Origin: an uncultured Aquimarina sp.
Lineage (GTDB): Bacteria > Bacteroidota > Bacteroidia > Flavobacteriales > Flavobacteriaceae
DNA length: 64,000 bases
Assembly: GCA_947500505.1 (NCBI GenBank)
Contig: CANMSL010000013.1
Span: 1 to 64,000, forward strand
Direction of reading: 5' to 3'
In this document: in pieces, positions 52,520-61,419 of the stretch
How positions within the stretch are numbered: position 1 is the first letter of the stretch
Layout of the letters: each line of letters starts with the position of its first letter
Notes under the pieces: model-generated
Database searches by the model: none
Seen by the model: the letters and a program-made list of their open reading frames with translations, nothing else
What the model was told of the DNA's origin: nothing
Made by a program: the position numbers and the translations under genes

Positions 52520-54001
52520 ATGTTTCATAAAAAAGCAATCATTATAGGATCTGGTATCGCGGGATTGGCTACAGCTATTCGTCTGCGTGATCAAAATTTT
52601 GATGTAGAGATTTATGAATCCAATGCTTTTCCTGGGGGTAAATTAACTGAAATACATCAAAACGGCTATCGATTTGATTGTGGTCCTTCTCTATTTACAA
52701 TGCCACAGTTCGTAGAAGAATTATTTATCATTTCTAAAAAGGAAATTGCAGATTATTTCCAGTATTCTAAAAAAGAAGTGGTTTGTAACTATTTTTATGA
52801 AGATGGCACACGTTTTAAAGCATTAGCAGATACACAAAAATTTGCGAAAGAAGCTGAAAAAACTTTTAACGTTAAGGATACTGAAATACTGAAATATTTT
52901 AAAAACAGTAAGCTGAAATATGACTTGACATCCTCTTTGTTTCTGAAAAAATCATTGCACAAACTATCAACGTATCTTTCGGCAGATACCATAAAGGCCA
53001 TATCAAGAATTAGCAGCCTAGGAATAAATACAAGTTTACACAAACTAAATTCTGGAGGGTTTAAAGATCCAAGATTAGTTCAGTTTTTTGATCGATTCGC
53101 CACCTATAACGGGTCATCACCATATCTGACACCTGGTATCATGTCTATGATTCCACATTTGGAGCAATATTACGGAACATTTTTTCCAAAAGGAGGGATG
53201 TACAGTATCACTAAAAGTCTGTATCAATTAGCTTTGGATATTGGGGTAACCTTCCATTTTGAATCCAAAGTAGATCAAATTAAAGTCGTAAATAAAAAGG
53301 CTATTGGTATTATAGTAGATAAGAGCCTAATAAAGGGCGACTTAATAGTATCTAACATGGATATAGTTCCAACATATCGAAAACTACTACCTGATCAAAA
53401 ATCTCCTGAAAAAACATTAATGCAACCCAGATCAAGTTCTGCACTGATTTTTTATTGGGGGATTAAAAAGAAATTTCCTGAATTGGATCTGCACAATATC
53501 TTTTTCTCTGAGAATTATAAAGAAGAATTTGAATATATTTTTGAAAAGAAAAAAGTTTGTAACGACCCTACAGTTTACATTAATATTACTGCAAAAAATG
53601 AAGCAAATGATGCTCCGGATGGATGTGAAAATTGGTTTGTAATGATCAATGTTCCGGGTAATGAAGGACAAGATTGGAATGATATAATTAATCGATCTAG
53701 AAAAAATATTGTATATAAATTATCGAAGTTATTACACACGAATATTGAAGAACTAATTGAATCAGAAGAGATTCTGGATCCCAGAAGCATCGAAAGTAAA
53801 ACACAATCCTATCAGGGGTCATTATATGGCTCCAGCAGCAATAATAAATATGCTGCATTTTTACGACACCCTAATTTTTCAAAAAAAATCAAAAACCTTT
53901 ACTTCTGTGGAGGCAGTGTACATCCGGGTGGAGGTATTCCACTATGTTTGTTGTCAGGTAAAATAGTTTCAGAATTAATTAAGAAAGATTATAAACTTTA
54001 A
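52520..54001 (+). CDS. crtD: Carotenoid desaturase of the CrtD/CrtI family
   Basis: 493 aa. N-terminal FAD site IIGSGIAGLATAIRLRD near residue 8 followed by GGKLTEI; middle PSLFTMPQF segment; C-terminal FCGGSVHPGGGIPLCLLSGK signature of phytoene-type desaturases. CrtI and CrtD cannot be separated by these motifs alone; I favour CrtD (3,4-desaturation of a 1-hydroxylated carotenoid) because the next gene is a CruF-type hydratase and a lycopene cyclase follows. First gene of a three-gene operon, 7 bases before cruF. Confidence 0.78.
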   Translation: MFHKKAIIIGSGIAGLATAIRLRDQNFDVEIYESNAFPGGKLTEIHQNGYRFDCGPSLFTMPQFVEELFIISKKEIADYFQYSKKEVVCNYFYEDGTRFKALADTQKFAKEAEKTFNVKDTEILKYFKNSKLKYDLTSSLFLKKSLHKLSTYLSADTIKAISRISSLGINTSLHKLNSGGFKDPRLVQFFDRFATYNGSSPYLTPGIMSMIPHLEQYYGTFFPKGGMYSITKSLYQLALDIGVTFHFESKVDQIKVVNKKAIGIIVDKSLIKGDLIVSNMDIVPTYRKLLPDQKSPEKTLMQPRSSSALIFYWGIKKKFPELDLHNIFFSENYKEEFEYIFEKKKVCNDPTVYINITAKNEANDAPDGCENWFVMINVPGNEGQDWNDIINRSRKNIVYKLSKLLHTNIEELIESEEILDPRSIESKTQSYQGSLYGSSSNNKYAAFLRHPNFSKKIKNLYFCGGSVHPGGGIPLCLLSGKIVSELIKKDYKL

Positions 54002-54008
54002 AAAAAAT

Positions 54009-54635
54009 ATGTCTCAGGAACGAAAATTGTTTATTTCTATCATATTAATATGGTTATTCAATATTTCAGGAATTATAGGAATTCTTATTGGTTACGAAGA
54101 TTGGTTCTTGCCATTAACACCTGTCAATTTATTCCTGTATTTAGTATTGATTCTTTGGAACTCTAAGCTAAAGCAGCAGTTGATTGTAGGATTGATGATC
54201 CCTTTTCTTATAGGAATGATTACCGAATACCTGGGTGTAAACCACGGATTGATTTTTGGAGATTATCAATATGGTAAAAATTTAGGATTTAAAATTCTTG
54301 GAGTACCTTGGATTATAGGCATAAATTGGACGTTATTAGTATATTGTACAGCTGCAATTTCTAAAAAAATACATACCAACGTAGTACTTTCTTCATTAAT
54401 TGGAGCTATACTAATGGTGGCATTGGATATCATAATCGAAATTTCTGCCCCTAGATTTGATTTTTGGAAATTTGACAATGAAGTAGCACCAATACAAAAC
54501 TATGTAGGATGGCTAATTACAGCATTTATTGCACATATGCTGTTCCAAAAATTATATAAAACCTTACAATACACACTGTCAGTTCATATTTTCCTTGCTA
54601 TATTTATTTTTTTTACCACATTTCTATTCTTTTAA
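54009..54635 (+). CDS. cruF: CruF-type carotenoid 1',2'-hydratase
   Basis: 208 aa integral membrane protein with about seven helices. Family (PF04240) residues: MITEYLGVNHGLIFGDYQYG near residue 75, GVPWIIGINWTLLVY near 97, and LDIIIEISAPRFDFWKF near 140. CruF adds water to the psi end of gamma-carotene-like carotenoids. The ATG of the next gene follows the stop directly (0-base gap), so coupling is tight. Confidence 0.85.
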   Translation: MSQERKLFISIILIWLFNISGIIGILIGYEDWFLPLTPVNLFLYLVLILWNSKLKQQLIVGLMIPFLIGMITEYLGVNHGLIFGDYQYGKNLGFKILGVPWIIGINWTLLVYCTAAISKKIHTNVVLSSLIGAILMVALDIIIEISAPRFDFWKFDNEVAPIQNYVGWLITAFIAHMLFQKLYKTLQYTLSVHIFLAIFIFFTTFLFF

Positions 54636-55778
54636 ATGAAGAAATACAACTATATCATCACTGGAACTGGGGCATCGGGTTTGATGCTGACCTACAAGAT
54701 GACGATGGATCCTTATTTTGATCAAAAACAGATTCTTTTAATAGATAGAGAAATAAAGAATAAAAACGACAGAACCTGGTGTTTTTGGGAGAAAGAAAAT
54801 GGAAGTTGGGATACTATAGTTTCTAAGAATTGGAATCATATTTTCTTTGCCAGCCAGGATTTCAAAGATACAATTGACATTTCTCCGTATCAATATAAAC
54901 TTATACGAAGCAAAGACTTTTATGATTTGATTTTTAAGAAGTTACGTGAAAAATCAAATGTAACTATTGCACAGGAAGAATTGGTGAACCTCGTAGACGA
55001 AGGGAATATTGTAGAGGTTGAAACGGATAAAAGAATATATCTTGGGGAAAAGGTCTTTAACAGTGTTTTGTTATATACAGAGTTTGAAACGCAGCAAAAA
55101 TACCCATTGTTATATCAACATTTCATAGGATGGTTTATACAGACTAAAACTCCATCATTGGATACTAGTACTGCTACTTTTATGGATTTTACAATAGATC
55201 AGAAGTCAAACACGCGATTCATGTACGTTTTGCCAATCTCTGAAACCGAAGCCTTGTTTGAATACACGTTATTTTCGAAAGATCTTCTTGCAAAAGAAGA
55301 ATACGAAACAGAAATTGAATCTTATTTAAATGCTAAAGGAATAGAGGAGTACCAAATTAAAGAAAAAGAAAAAGGATGCATTCCGATGACCAATTATGAA
55401 TTTAGAAAACAAAATTCTAAGAATATTTTGCATATAGGAACGGCTGGCGGATGGACAAAACCCAGTACTGGCTTTACTTTTAGGAATACCGAAAAAAATG
55501 TGGAGAAACTCATTGAGTTTCTAAAAAAAAATAATGATGTAACCCGATTTGAGAATAGAACCCGGTTTTGGTATTATGACCTATTGTTTTTAGATTTTTT
55601 ATCCAAAGAAAATCAAAATGGAGCAACATTATTTTCAAGATTATTTAAAAGAAATAAAATCACCACAATATTGAAGTTTCTAGACGAAGAAACATCTTTT
55701 TTAGAGGACTTGAAGATTATGTCTACAATGCCCGCACGAAAATTTATAAAGATGTTAATTAGGAGAGTTTTCTTCTAA
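54636..55778 (+). CDS. crtY: Lycopene cyclase (CrtY family)
   Basis: 380 aa. Opens with the dinucleotide motif YIITGTGASGLMLTYKM, then IDREIKNKNDRTWCFWE, the family motif with conserved RTWCFWE; later LPISETEALFEYTLFS and HIGTAGGWTKPSTGFTF. It cyclises one or both ends of lycopene. With crtD and cruF the set predicts a monocyclic carotenoid of the myxol, saproxanthin or flexixanthin type. The other genes of the pathway (crtE, crtB, crtI, crtZ) are not in this window. Confidence 0.9.
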   Translation: MKKYNYIITGTGASGLMLTYKMTMDPYFDQKQILLIDREIKNKNDRTWCFWEKENGSWDTIVSKNWNHIFFASQDFKDTIDISPYQYKLIRSKDFYDLIFKKLREKSNVTIAQEELVNLVDEGNIVEVETDKRIYLGEKVFNSVLLYTEFETQQKYPLLYQHFIGWFIQTKTPSLDTSTATFMDFTIDQKSNTRFMYVLPISETEALFEYTLFSKDLLAKEEYETEIESYLNAKGIEEYQIKEKEKGCIPMTNYEFRKQNSKNILHIGTAGGWTKPSTGFTFRNTEKNVEKLIEFLKKNNDVTRFENRTRFWYYDLLFLDFLSKENQNGATLFSRLFKRNKITTILKFLDEETSFLEDLKIMSTMPARKFIKMLIRRVFF

Positions 55779-55784
55779 AATTAA

Positions 55785-55985
55785 TTAGACGACCCTAATC
55801 GATAAGTATATTTCGACAGCTACTTTCATATACCTCTGTAGTAACACATCAATTCCCCATTCTTCGGCTAGATATAAATTGGGATTGTTACTAGCATTAC
55901 TAATTTCAAATATAAAATTAAAAGCGCCTCAATTCACACAATTTTCTAATGAGATATTTACGCTTCCATTGGGAGTCAACTGTAA
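55785..55985 (-). pseudogene. Possible decayed coding remnant
   Basis: One minus-strand frame reads LTPNGSVNISLENCVN, a stop, then GAFNFIFEISNASNNPN and LAEEWGIDVLLQRYMKVAV to a stop at 55785. The composition looks coding, but the family is unknown and no start is present. This and a plain AT-rich remainder (55986-56157) fill the gap of about 380 bases after crtY. Confidence 0.35.
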
Positions 55986-56157
55986 TTACAGTCTTCTCTG
56001 ATAATGCTATAGTTATGTCTTTCAATAAATTTAAACGCAATGCTACCTTTTTGAATTGTCTTCACTAAGAATGAGATTGTATATCCTTAAAGTAATGTCT
56101 AAAGAAAAACCTGAAACTATAAAAATGATAATGGAGCTTTAATCAATATGTAATAAA

Positions 56158-57771
56158 TCATATTGTTTTCTTATGTTTTTTTTCCCAAAATTCAGAAGGT
56201 GTTATACCTTCTACATCTTTAAAAACCCTATTAAAGGAAGTTCTACTTTTAAAACCAGCTTGATACCCTATAGCTTCAATGGTAAGTTCTTTATTGATAT
56301 CGTCGATCAAAAGCTTTTTTGCTTCTTTTATCCGATAGTGATTAATGAATTGATTAAAATTTCTTTGTAGACTATCATTTAAAATTTGGGATAAAACCGG
56401 AACGCTCATTGATAAAGCTTTAGCAATATCTTGTTGTTTCAGTTCACAGTTCAGATAAGGGCGCTCTTCTTCTATATAAATTATGATATTTTTTATTAGA
56501 TATTCTTTTTCTTCTGGCTCAAGTCTTGTGTTTTCATATTTTTTCTTTGGAATTTTATGATTCTCAAGATCAGAATTTTGTTTTGAAAGATTTTTAATCC
56601 TTGCAGTTAACATTTTATTATCTTCAGAAAGCAATTTTCTGTTTTCTGTGATACGTTGTTTTTTCTTTAGAATAAATAAAATTATGATGATAAGTAGGAT
56701 TATACTAAGTATACTGAACCATATAATACCTTTTTTTGATTGTTGTTCCGCATTCAGCAATAGGGCTCTTTTATCTAACTTTTTCTTCATTTGAATTCGT
56801 TCTACTTCTGACAATGTCGCTAAAAAATTTTCTCGTGAAGTTTGATAATCCCTTTGTGATTGCAAGGATTGCTTATAATTTTCTAATCTTTCGTAAGTAA
56901 TTGAAAGTAATTTATGAGCTCCCAACTCAATTTCTTTATAACCATTCTTTATTGAAATTTTTTTCGCTTCTAGCAAGTTTTGCAACGCTTTGTTAGGTTG
57001 GTCTAGATATAAAAGAGAATGTCCTTTAAAGAGGGTTGCCTTTGCTACCACTCCGGCGGAATCATCATCTTCTGCTAGTGGTAATACTTTGTCTATTATC
57101 TCTAGTGATTTTTGGAATTTCTCCATGTAAATATAACATTGAGAGATGCTGAGCAGAGATAAATACTGGCCTTGTGTATTTTCCAGTTTTACGCTCAATT
57201 CATAAACTTTTTTATACTCTTCTAAAGCACGTTCGTAGTTTTTTAAAAACAAGTTTGCATCTCCTATACTGTTATAAGCTGAAACATTTAAAAGCTCAGT
57301 CAAAGAATGTTCTTTTTGCAAGGTAATTACTTCCCTTGCAGAAGAAATTGCTTTTTTTGGTTTTTCTAAAGAATTATAAAGATTGCTCAGATTTACCAAT
57401 ATTGCGGCCTTATCTAAATGAAGTTCTTCTTTAGTTTCTAATACCTCTAGTGCTTGTAAATACTTAGCTATAGCCTTGTCGTATTTTCCCAATTTTTCAT
57501 AACCCACCCCTTGCTGTGTAATAGATCGAATAAGAATGATATCTGTTTTTTCATGTTTTGAAATAGATTCTAGCGTCCGTAATGTGGAAACATACGCTTC
57601 ATAATCCCCTACTTTAAATTGTTGAGAAGCACGATCGTTCAATTGTTGTATGGTATCCTCGATGTGAGGTGCAATTTCAACAGTATCCCTTACTTGAACT
57701 TGGCTATGTCCGTGAAAAAAAAGTATCAATAATATATAGCAGTTCCATTTTTTGAATATTGAAAATTTCAT
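56158..57771 (-). CDS. Membrane-bound TPR sensor with AraC-type HTH output (third paralogue)
   Basis: 537 aa. Signal-like segment (residues 9-23, LLILFFHGHSQ), TPR array through about residue 320 (for example YDKAIAKYLQALEVL, YERALEEYKKVYELS), a membrane helix near 352-372 (IIWFSILSIILLIIIILFILKK split after a charged run), a coiled coil, and a C-terminal AraC HTH (ELTIEAIGYQAGFKSRTSFNRVFK). Same design as the two regulators at 33-37 kb but more distant, and with no small peptide gene next to it that I can find. Confidence 0.88.
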   Translation of the reverse strand: MKFSIFKKWNCYILLILFFHGHSQVQVRDTVEIAPHIEDTIQQLNDRASQQFKVGDYEAYVSTLRTLESISKHEKTDIILIRSITQQGVGYEKLGKYDKAIAKYLQALEVLETKEELHLDKAAILVNLSNLYNSLEKPKKAISSAREVITLQKEHSLTELLNVSAYNSIGDANLFLKNYERALEEYKKVYELSVKLENTQGQYLSLLSISQCYIYMEKFQKSLEIIDKVLPLAEDDDSAGVVAKATLFKGHSLLYLDQPNKALQNLLEAKKISIKNGYKEIELGAHKLLSITYERLENYKQSLQSQRDYQTSRENFLATLSEVERIQMKKKLDKRALLLNAEQQSKKGIIWFSILSIILLIIIILFILKKKQRITENRKLLSEDNKMLTARIKNLSKQNSDLENHKIPKKKYENTRLEPEEKEYLIKNIIIYIEEERPYLNCELKQQDIAKALSMSVPVLSQILNDSLQRNFNQFINHYRIKEAKKLLIDDINKELTIEAIGYQAGFKSRTSFNRVFKDVEGITPSEFWEKKHKKTI

Positions 57772-57993
57772 AAAATAGTCTTATCGTATTTTGTCATGAA
57801 GAATTTTTAAGCTTTTCTAAACAACCTATAGTGCGTATAAATTTAGAAAATTATATAAAATAACTACATCTTTTATTTTAATTGATTTTCTACAAACTAA
57901 ACTATTTATAATAGTAAAATTGATAATATGTCTACAATGCCTACCTATAAATTTTAAAGAATTATCTGGGATGTAGTTTTTTAGAGTGATAGG

Positions 57994-59037
57994 TCATTCG
58001 ATTTTAAAACCAACCATTGGGATTTCATTAATTACTATAGTAAGTTCTTTGGCATTAGGAACAGTGGATAAATCAACCTTAAACCCAACTTTATCCTCCT
58101 TATATACTAATTCTCCTCGATAACTGAATTGTCTATTATTAATTACATATATAATCGAATAAATAGGTTGATCATATTCGACAACAATCTCCTTAAAAGT
58201 ATCATCTTTTTTGATCAGAATCCCTTCTAAAGGGCTTATTAAAGAGAAATCCTTAGATTTTTCGTGATTAAAGAATAATGGGGCGTTAGAGAATGTTTCC
58301 TTACTAATTTGTTCTTTTAACAAACTGTTCTCATAAAAATCAGGATAGTGCTCTCTTATAAAATCTTTTGGATCAGTTCCAAAATAGAAATAATTAGGCT
58401 GCTCAACAAATTGTTTGGTTTTGATATCATAATACCCTGTGCTTCCCCAAGTCACATCGATTAGATATTTCTTAAAGTCAATTTCAATAATGTTCCAGGC
58501 GTGATCAATACGATATTCTTTTCCTATATGACTAATTTGATTCTTAGCTTTACCCAAAACATAAAAGCAAGTGATACCTAGGTGATCACATACTTCTTTA
58601 AACAGTTGTGTGTACCCTTCACAAACGGCAGCCCCGTTAGAGATCACTCTTTTCGAAATTTTCTCTCTATATTTTTTTTCGGTTTTTAAATGTTTCTTAG
58701 ACCCGGATTTTGATTTATCATAATCCATATAATTTGTAGATCTAAAACTAGGAAAAGGATTATGCTGTACCGATTTATATGAGTTTGCGTAATCAGTATA
58801 GTATTTTCCTGATTCTTTATAATCGTAAGATATATTTTTTGTGATCCAGGAAAAAAGTGCTTTGGCTTTATCTAGTTCAGAATCAAAATCTTTCGCGATT
58901 TGATCGGCAAGCTTTTTAGAAGTTTTAAATTTATTGGGATATTGGTGTACAATGGCGTCTATGCTATCAAAATCCTGACCAAAGATTGGATAAATAGATA
59001 AGAAGATCAATACAATTAAAAATGCCGGTTTGCGCAT
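57994..59037 (-). CDS. Secreted transglutaminase-like protein
   Basis: 347 aa. Signal peptide ending YPIFGQ near residue 21. Transglutaminase-like core with Cys in NGAAVCEGYTQLF near residue 140, His in RIDHAWNIIE near 179 and Asp in YLIDVTWGS near 192, so the catalytic triad is complete. Bacterial relatives are mostly cysteine proteases or peptidoglycan-linked enzymes; the substrate is unknown. Single gene. Confidence 0.88.
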   Translation of the reverse strand: MRKPAFLIVLIFLSIYPIFGQDFDSIDAIVHQYPNKFKTSKKLADQIAKDFDSELDKAKALFSWITKNISYDYKESGKYYTDYANSYKSVQHNPFPSFRSTNYMDYDKSKSGSKKHLKTEKKYREKISKRVISNGAAVCEGYTQLFKEVCDHLGITCFYVLGKAKNQISHIGKEYRIDHAWNIIEIDFKKYLIDVTWGSTGYYDIKTKQFVEQPNYFYFGTDPKDFIREHYPDFYENSLLKEQISKETFSNAPLFFNHEKSKDFSLISPLEGILIKKDDTFKEIVVEYDQPIYSIIYVINNRQFSYRGELVYKEDKVGFKVDLSTVPNAKELTIVINEIPMVGFKIE

Positions 59038-59110
59038 ATATTATTTAGCATCAATTATTAAACCAAATAAGTTACAACTAATAGTTCTATTTTAAAAAAA
59101 GAACATTCAA

Positions 59111-59845
59111 TTATGTCATCCCACGTTCTTTTTGAATCTGTTCGTAAGCTTTTTGAACTTCTTTAAATTTTTCTTCTGCACCTTTAATATGTACCGGATC
59201 CATATGTTGTACTTTATCCGGGTGATATTTTTTGACCATTGTACGGTATGCTTTTTTTACTTCGTCATCCGAAGCGGTTTTTTCGATCTCTAGGATTTTA
59301 TAAGCTTGACCACTGGTTTTAAAGAACATGGCTTTGATACTTTCAAAATCGCTGAAATTTACACGCATAAAACCTGCCATTTTCTGAATCTCTCTGGCTT
59401 CAGCTTCGCTAACACTTCCATCTGCATTAGCAATTCCGAATAAAAAATGAAGAATTTGTAGTCTCGCTGCATAACGGGTACGCTGCGTAAGAAATATACA
59501 TATACGTTGGGCAGAAATCTCTCTATTTTTAATAATCTCATTAAAAGTTCTAAAAGTGGCGTTAGCACGTTCCTTTCCATAAGCACTAACAAAATATTGA
59601 CGTACGTAATCTAGTTCAGTTTGATTTACCTGACCATCCGCTTTGATCACAATTGAGGAAAGTGAAAGCAAATTTAATTCAAAATCTCCAGGACTTACTT
59701 TTTTTTCCTGAGTGAATACCTGCGTAAATCCACCACTTCCCTTAGTTCTGGTAGCATCTAATAAGCTGCCTAATATAAAACCTAACAAAGCTCCGGGCAA
59801 CCTAAAAAAAGTATAACCGAGTATTGCCGCAATCCATTTAATCAT
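59111..59845 (-). CDS. TerB-DnaJ (DjlA-like) co-chaperone
   Basis: 244 aa. N-terminal membrane segment (IKWIAAILGYTFFRLPGALLGFILG), a TerB-like helical domain with VIKADGQVNQTELDYVRQYF near residues 65-85 and IANADGSVSEAEAREI near 140, and a C-terminal J domain (YKILEIEKTASDDEVKKAYR, then HPD in KKYHPDKVQH). The order matches DjlA-type membrane co-chaperones that stimulate DnaK. Confidence 0.92.
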   Translation of the reverse strand: MIKWIAAILGYTFFRLPGALLGFILGSLLDATRTKGSGGFTQVFTQEKKVSPGDFELNLLSLSSIVIKADGQVNQTELDYVRQYFVSAYGKERANATFRTFNEIIKNREISAQRICIFLTQRTRYAARLQILHFLFGIANADGSVSEAEAREIQKMAGFMRVNFSDFESIKAMFFKTSGQAYKILEIEKTASDDEVKKAYRTMVKKYHPDKVQHMDPVHIKGAEEKFKEVQKAYEQIQKERGMT

Positions 59846-60013
59846 TCATCGTAAATTTTGAAGATGTAAAGATAATTGAATTATTTACACAAATTTATTT
59901 ATACCCTATTTGTAAGATCTTGATGAGTTTGGTTACTATAAATAATTTCCTATAAGTATTTTAAAAAACAATTATGAATACTTGACAGGCATAAGGATGT
60001 AGTACATTATTTG

Positions 60014-60021
60014 TATCTTTG
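60014..60021 (+). promoter_or_regulatory. -7 promoter box of the bacilliredoxin gene
   Basis: TATCTTTG, perfect TAnnTTTG, 33 bases before the ATG at 60055. Confidence 0.55.
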
Positions 60022-60054
60022 CATCAAAATTTTAAACAAAAATAGTTAAGAAAT

Positions 60055-60465
60055 ATGTATCCAGCAGATTTAGTAAAACCAATGCGTGAGGATCTGACCA
60101 ATATAGGTTTTGATGAATTACAAACAGCAGCAGATGTAGAAGCGGCTATATCAAAAGAAGGAACTACTTTAGTAGTAGTAAATTCGGTTTGCGGTTGTGC
60201 AGCAGCGAATGCAAGACCGGGAGCAAAAGCTTCATTAATGAATGATAAAAAACCAGATAATCTAGTAACTGTTTTCGCAGGAGTCGATAGAGAAGCTACG
60301 GATAAAGCACGTGGTTATATGGTTCCGTTTCCACCATCTTCACCGTCAATGGCTTTGTTTAAAAATGGTGAATTAGTACATATGTTGGAGCGTCACCATA
60401 TAGAAGGACGACCGGCAGATATGATTGCAGAAAATCTCAAAGATGCTTATAATGAGCACTGTTAA
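60055..60465 (+). CDS. Bacilliredoxin (BrxA/BrxB, YphP/YqiW family)
   Basis: 136 aa, usual size. The active-site CGC motif lies in VNSVCGCAAANARPGAK near residues 43-59, followed by VPFPPSSPSMALFKNGE. Bacilliredoxins remove bacillithiol from oxidised proteins; Bacteroidota that make bacillithiol carry this gene. Monocistronic, with its own promoter and terminator. Confidence 0.93.
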   Translation: MYPADLVKPMREDLTNIGFDELQTAADVEAAISKEGTTLVVVNSVCGCAAANARPGAKASLMNDKKPDNLVTVFAGVDREATDKARGYMVPFPPSSPSMALFKNGELVHMLERHHIEGRPADMIAENLKDAYNEHC

Positions 60466-60489
60466 GAGATTTTTACATAAAATATAGTT

Positions 60490-60518
60490 AAAACCGTCTG
60501 CAATTTCAGACGGTTTTT
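60490..60518 (+). terminator. Terminator of the bacilliredoxin gene
   Basis: AAAACCGTCTG / CAGACGGTTTT 11-bp stem with a T run, 25 bases after the stop; a further half-copy CAGACGGT follows at about 60523. Confidence 0.9.
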
Positions 60519-60664
60519 ATTTCAGACGGTATATGAGTTAAGAAACGTCTATTCATGTAGCATAGATTTTAATTTTATGTACTAAACAATTGGCTAACTA
60601 AAAATAATATCAGACCTTGCACTACAGTAACACAAGTCAAAATTATTAATTGCTAAGAGAAGGT

Positions 60665-61408
60665 ATGGGGGCTTTAAAAAGGATCGTTTCGTATCCGCTT
60701 TCAATAGTTTTCTATTTATTTTTTGGATTAACACTATTAGTTTTTCATCCACTGCAGTGGATAGGGGTTAAATTAGGAGGGGCAAAAGGCCATAGAGGAG
60801 TGATCAATTTAATGAACCTTTGTTTGTTGCGTTGTCTACACGTTTTAGGAGTGACTTTTAGTTTTAAGAATGAACATACGTTGCCTAAAGACCGTTCTTT
60901 GATTATTGTTTCTAACCATCAAAGCATGTTTGATATACCTTTGATATCGTGGTATTTGCGTCAGTGTAAACCTAAATTTATTTCAAAAATTGAGTTGGGC
61001 TCAGGAATACCTAGTATTTCTTTTAATTTAAGGCACGGTGGGCATGCCTTAATTGACCGAAAGAATTCAAAACAATCAATACCCGAAATTTCCAGATTTG
61101 GAAAATTTATTGCAAAAAATAAGTTTTCGGCTGTAATTTTTCCCGAAGGAACCAGAAGTAGAAATGGTGAACCAAAACAATTTGCTCCTACAGGGATGAA
61201 AATATTATTTAAAAATGCCCCGGAAGCTTTAGTAGTACCTGTTACTATCAACAATAGTTGGAAACTAGTGCAATTTGGTAATTTTCCGATGGGAATTGGA
61301 TTGCACCTTACTTTGGAAGTTAAAGAGCCTGTCGACAGAGGAAATTTAGCAATAGAAGAGGTACTGGACATCACAGAAAAGAGGGTAATCTCTACCATAA
61401 AAACGTAA
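60665..61408 (+). CDS. plsC: 1-acyl-sn-glycerol-3-phosphate acyltransferase
   Basis: 247 aa from the ATG at 60665, which follows a purine-rich AGAGAAGG site; a TTG at 60650 is also in frame. N-terminal membrane helix, then the acyltransferase blocks NHQSMFDIP (catalytic His and Asp, near residue 86), FISKIELGSGIPSISF, and FPEGTRSRNG near 157. It makes phosphatidic acid in the inner membrane. The acyl-ACP desaturase gene follows 11 bases later, fitting membrane lipid synthesis. Confidence 0.92.
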   Translation: MGALKRIVSYPLSIVFYLFFGLTLLVFHPLQWIGVKLGGAKGHRGVINLMNLCLLRCLHVLGVTFSFKNEHTLPKDRSLIIVSNHQSMFDIPLISWYLRQCKPKFISKIELGSGIPSISFNLRHGGHALIDRKNSKQSIPEISRFGKFIAKNKFSAVIFPEGTRSRNGEPKQFAPTGMKILFKNAPEALVVPVTINNSWKLVQFGNFPMGIGLHLTLEVKEPVDRGNLAIEEVLDITEKRVISTIKT

Positions 61409-61419
61409 ATAAAATAGTC

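Noticed and set aside
57928..57957. Short plus-strand stretch resembling the 3' end of crtY (shared 14 nt, reads MSTMPTYKF)
   Set aside because: Fourteen identical bases in AT-rich DNA of this length can occur by chance and the flanks do not align well.
59983..60012. TTGACA ... CATTAT as a sigma70-type promoter of the bacilliredoxin gene
   Set aside because: Bacteroidota primary sigma factors use TTTG / TAnnTTTG, and a perfect TATCTTTG box lies just downstream.
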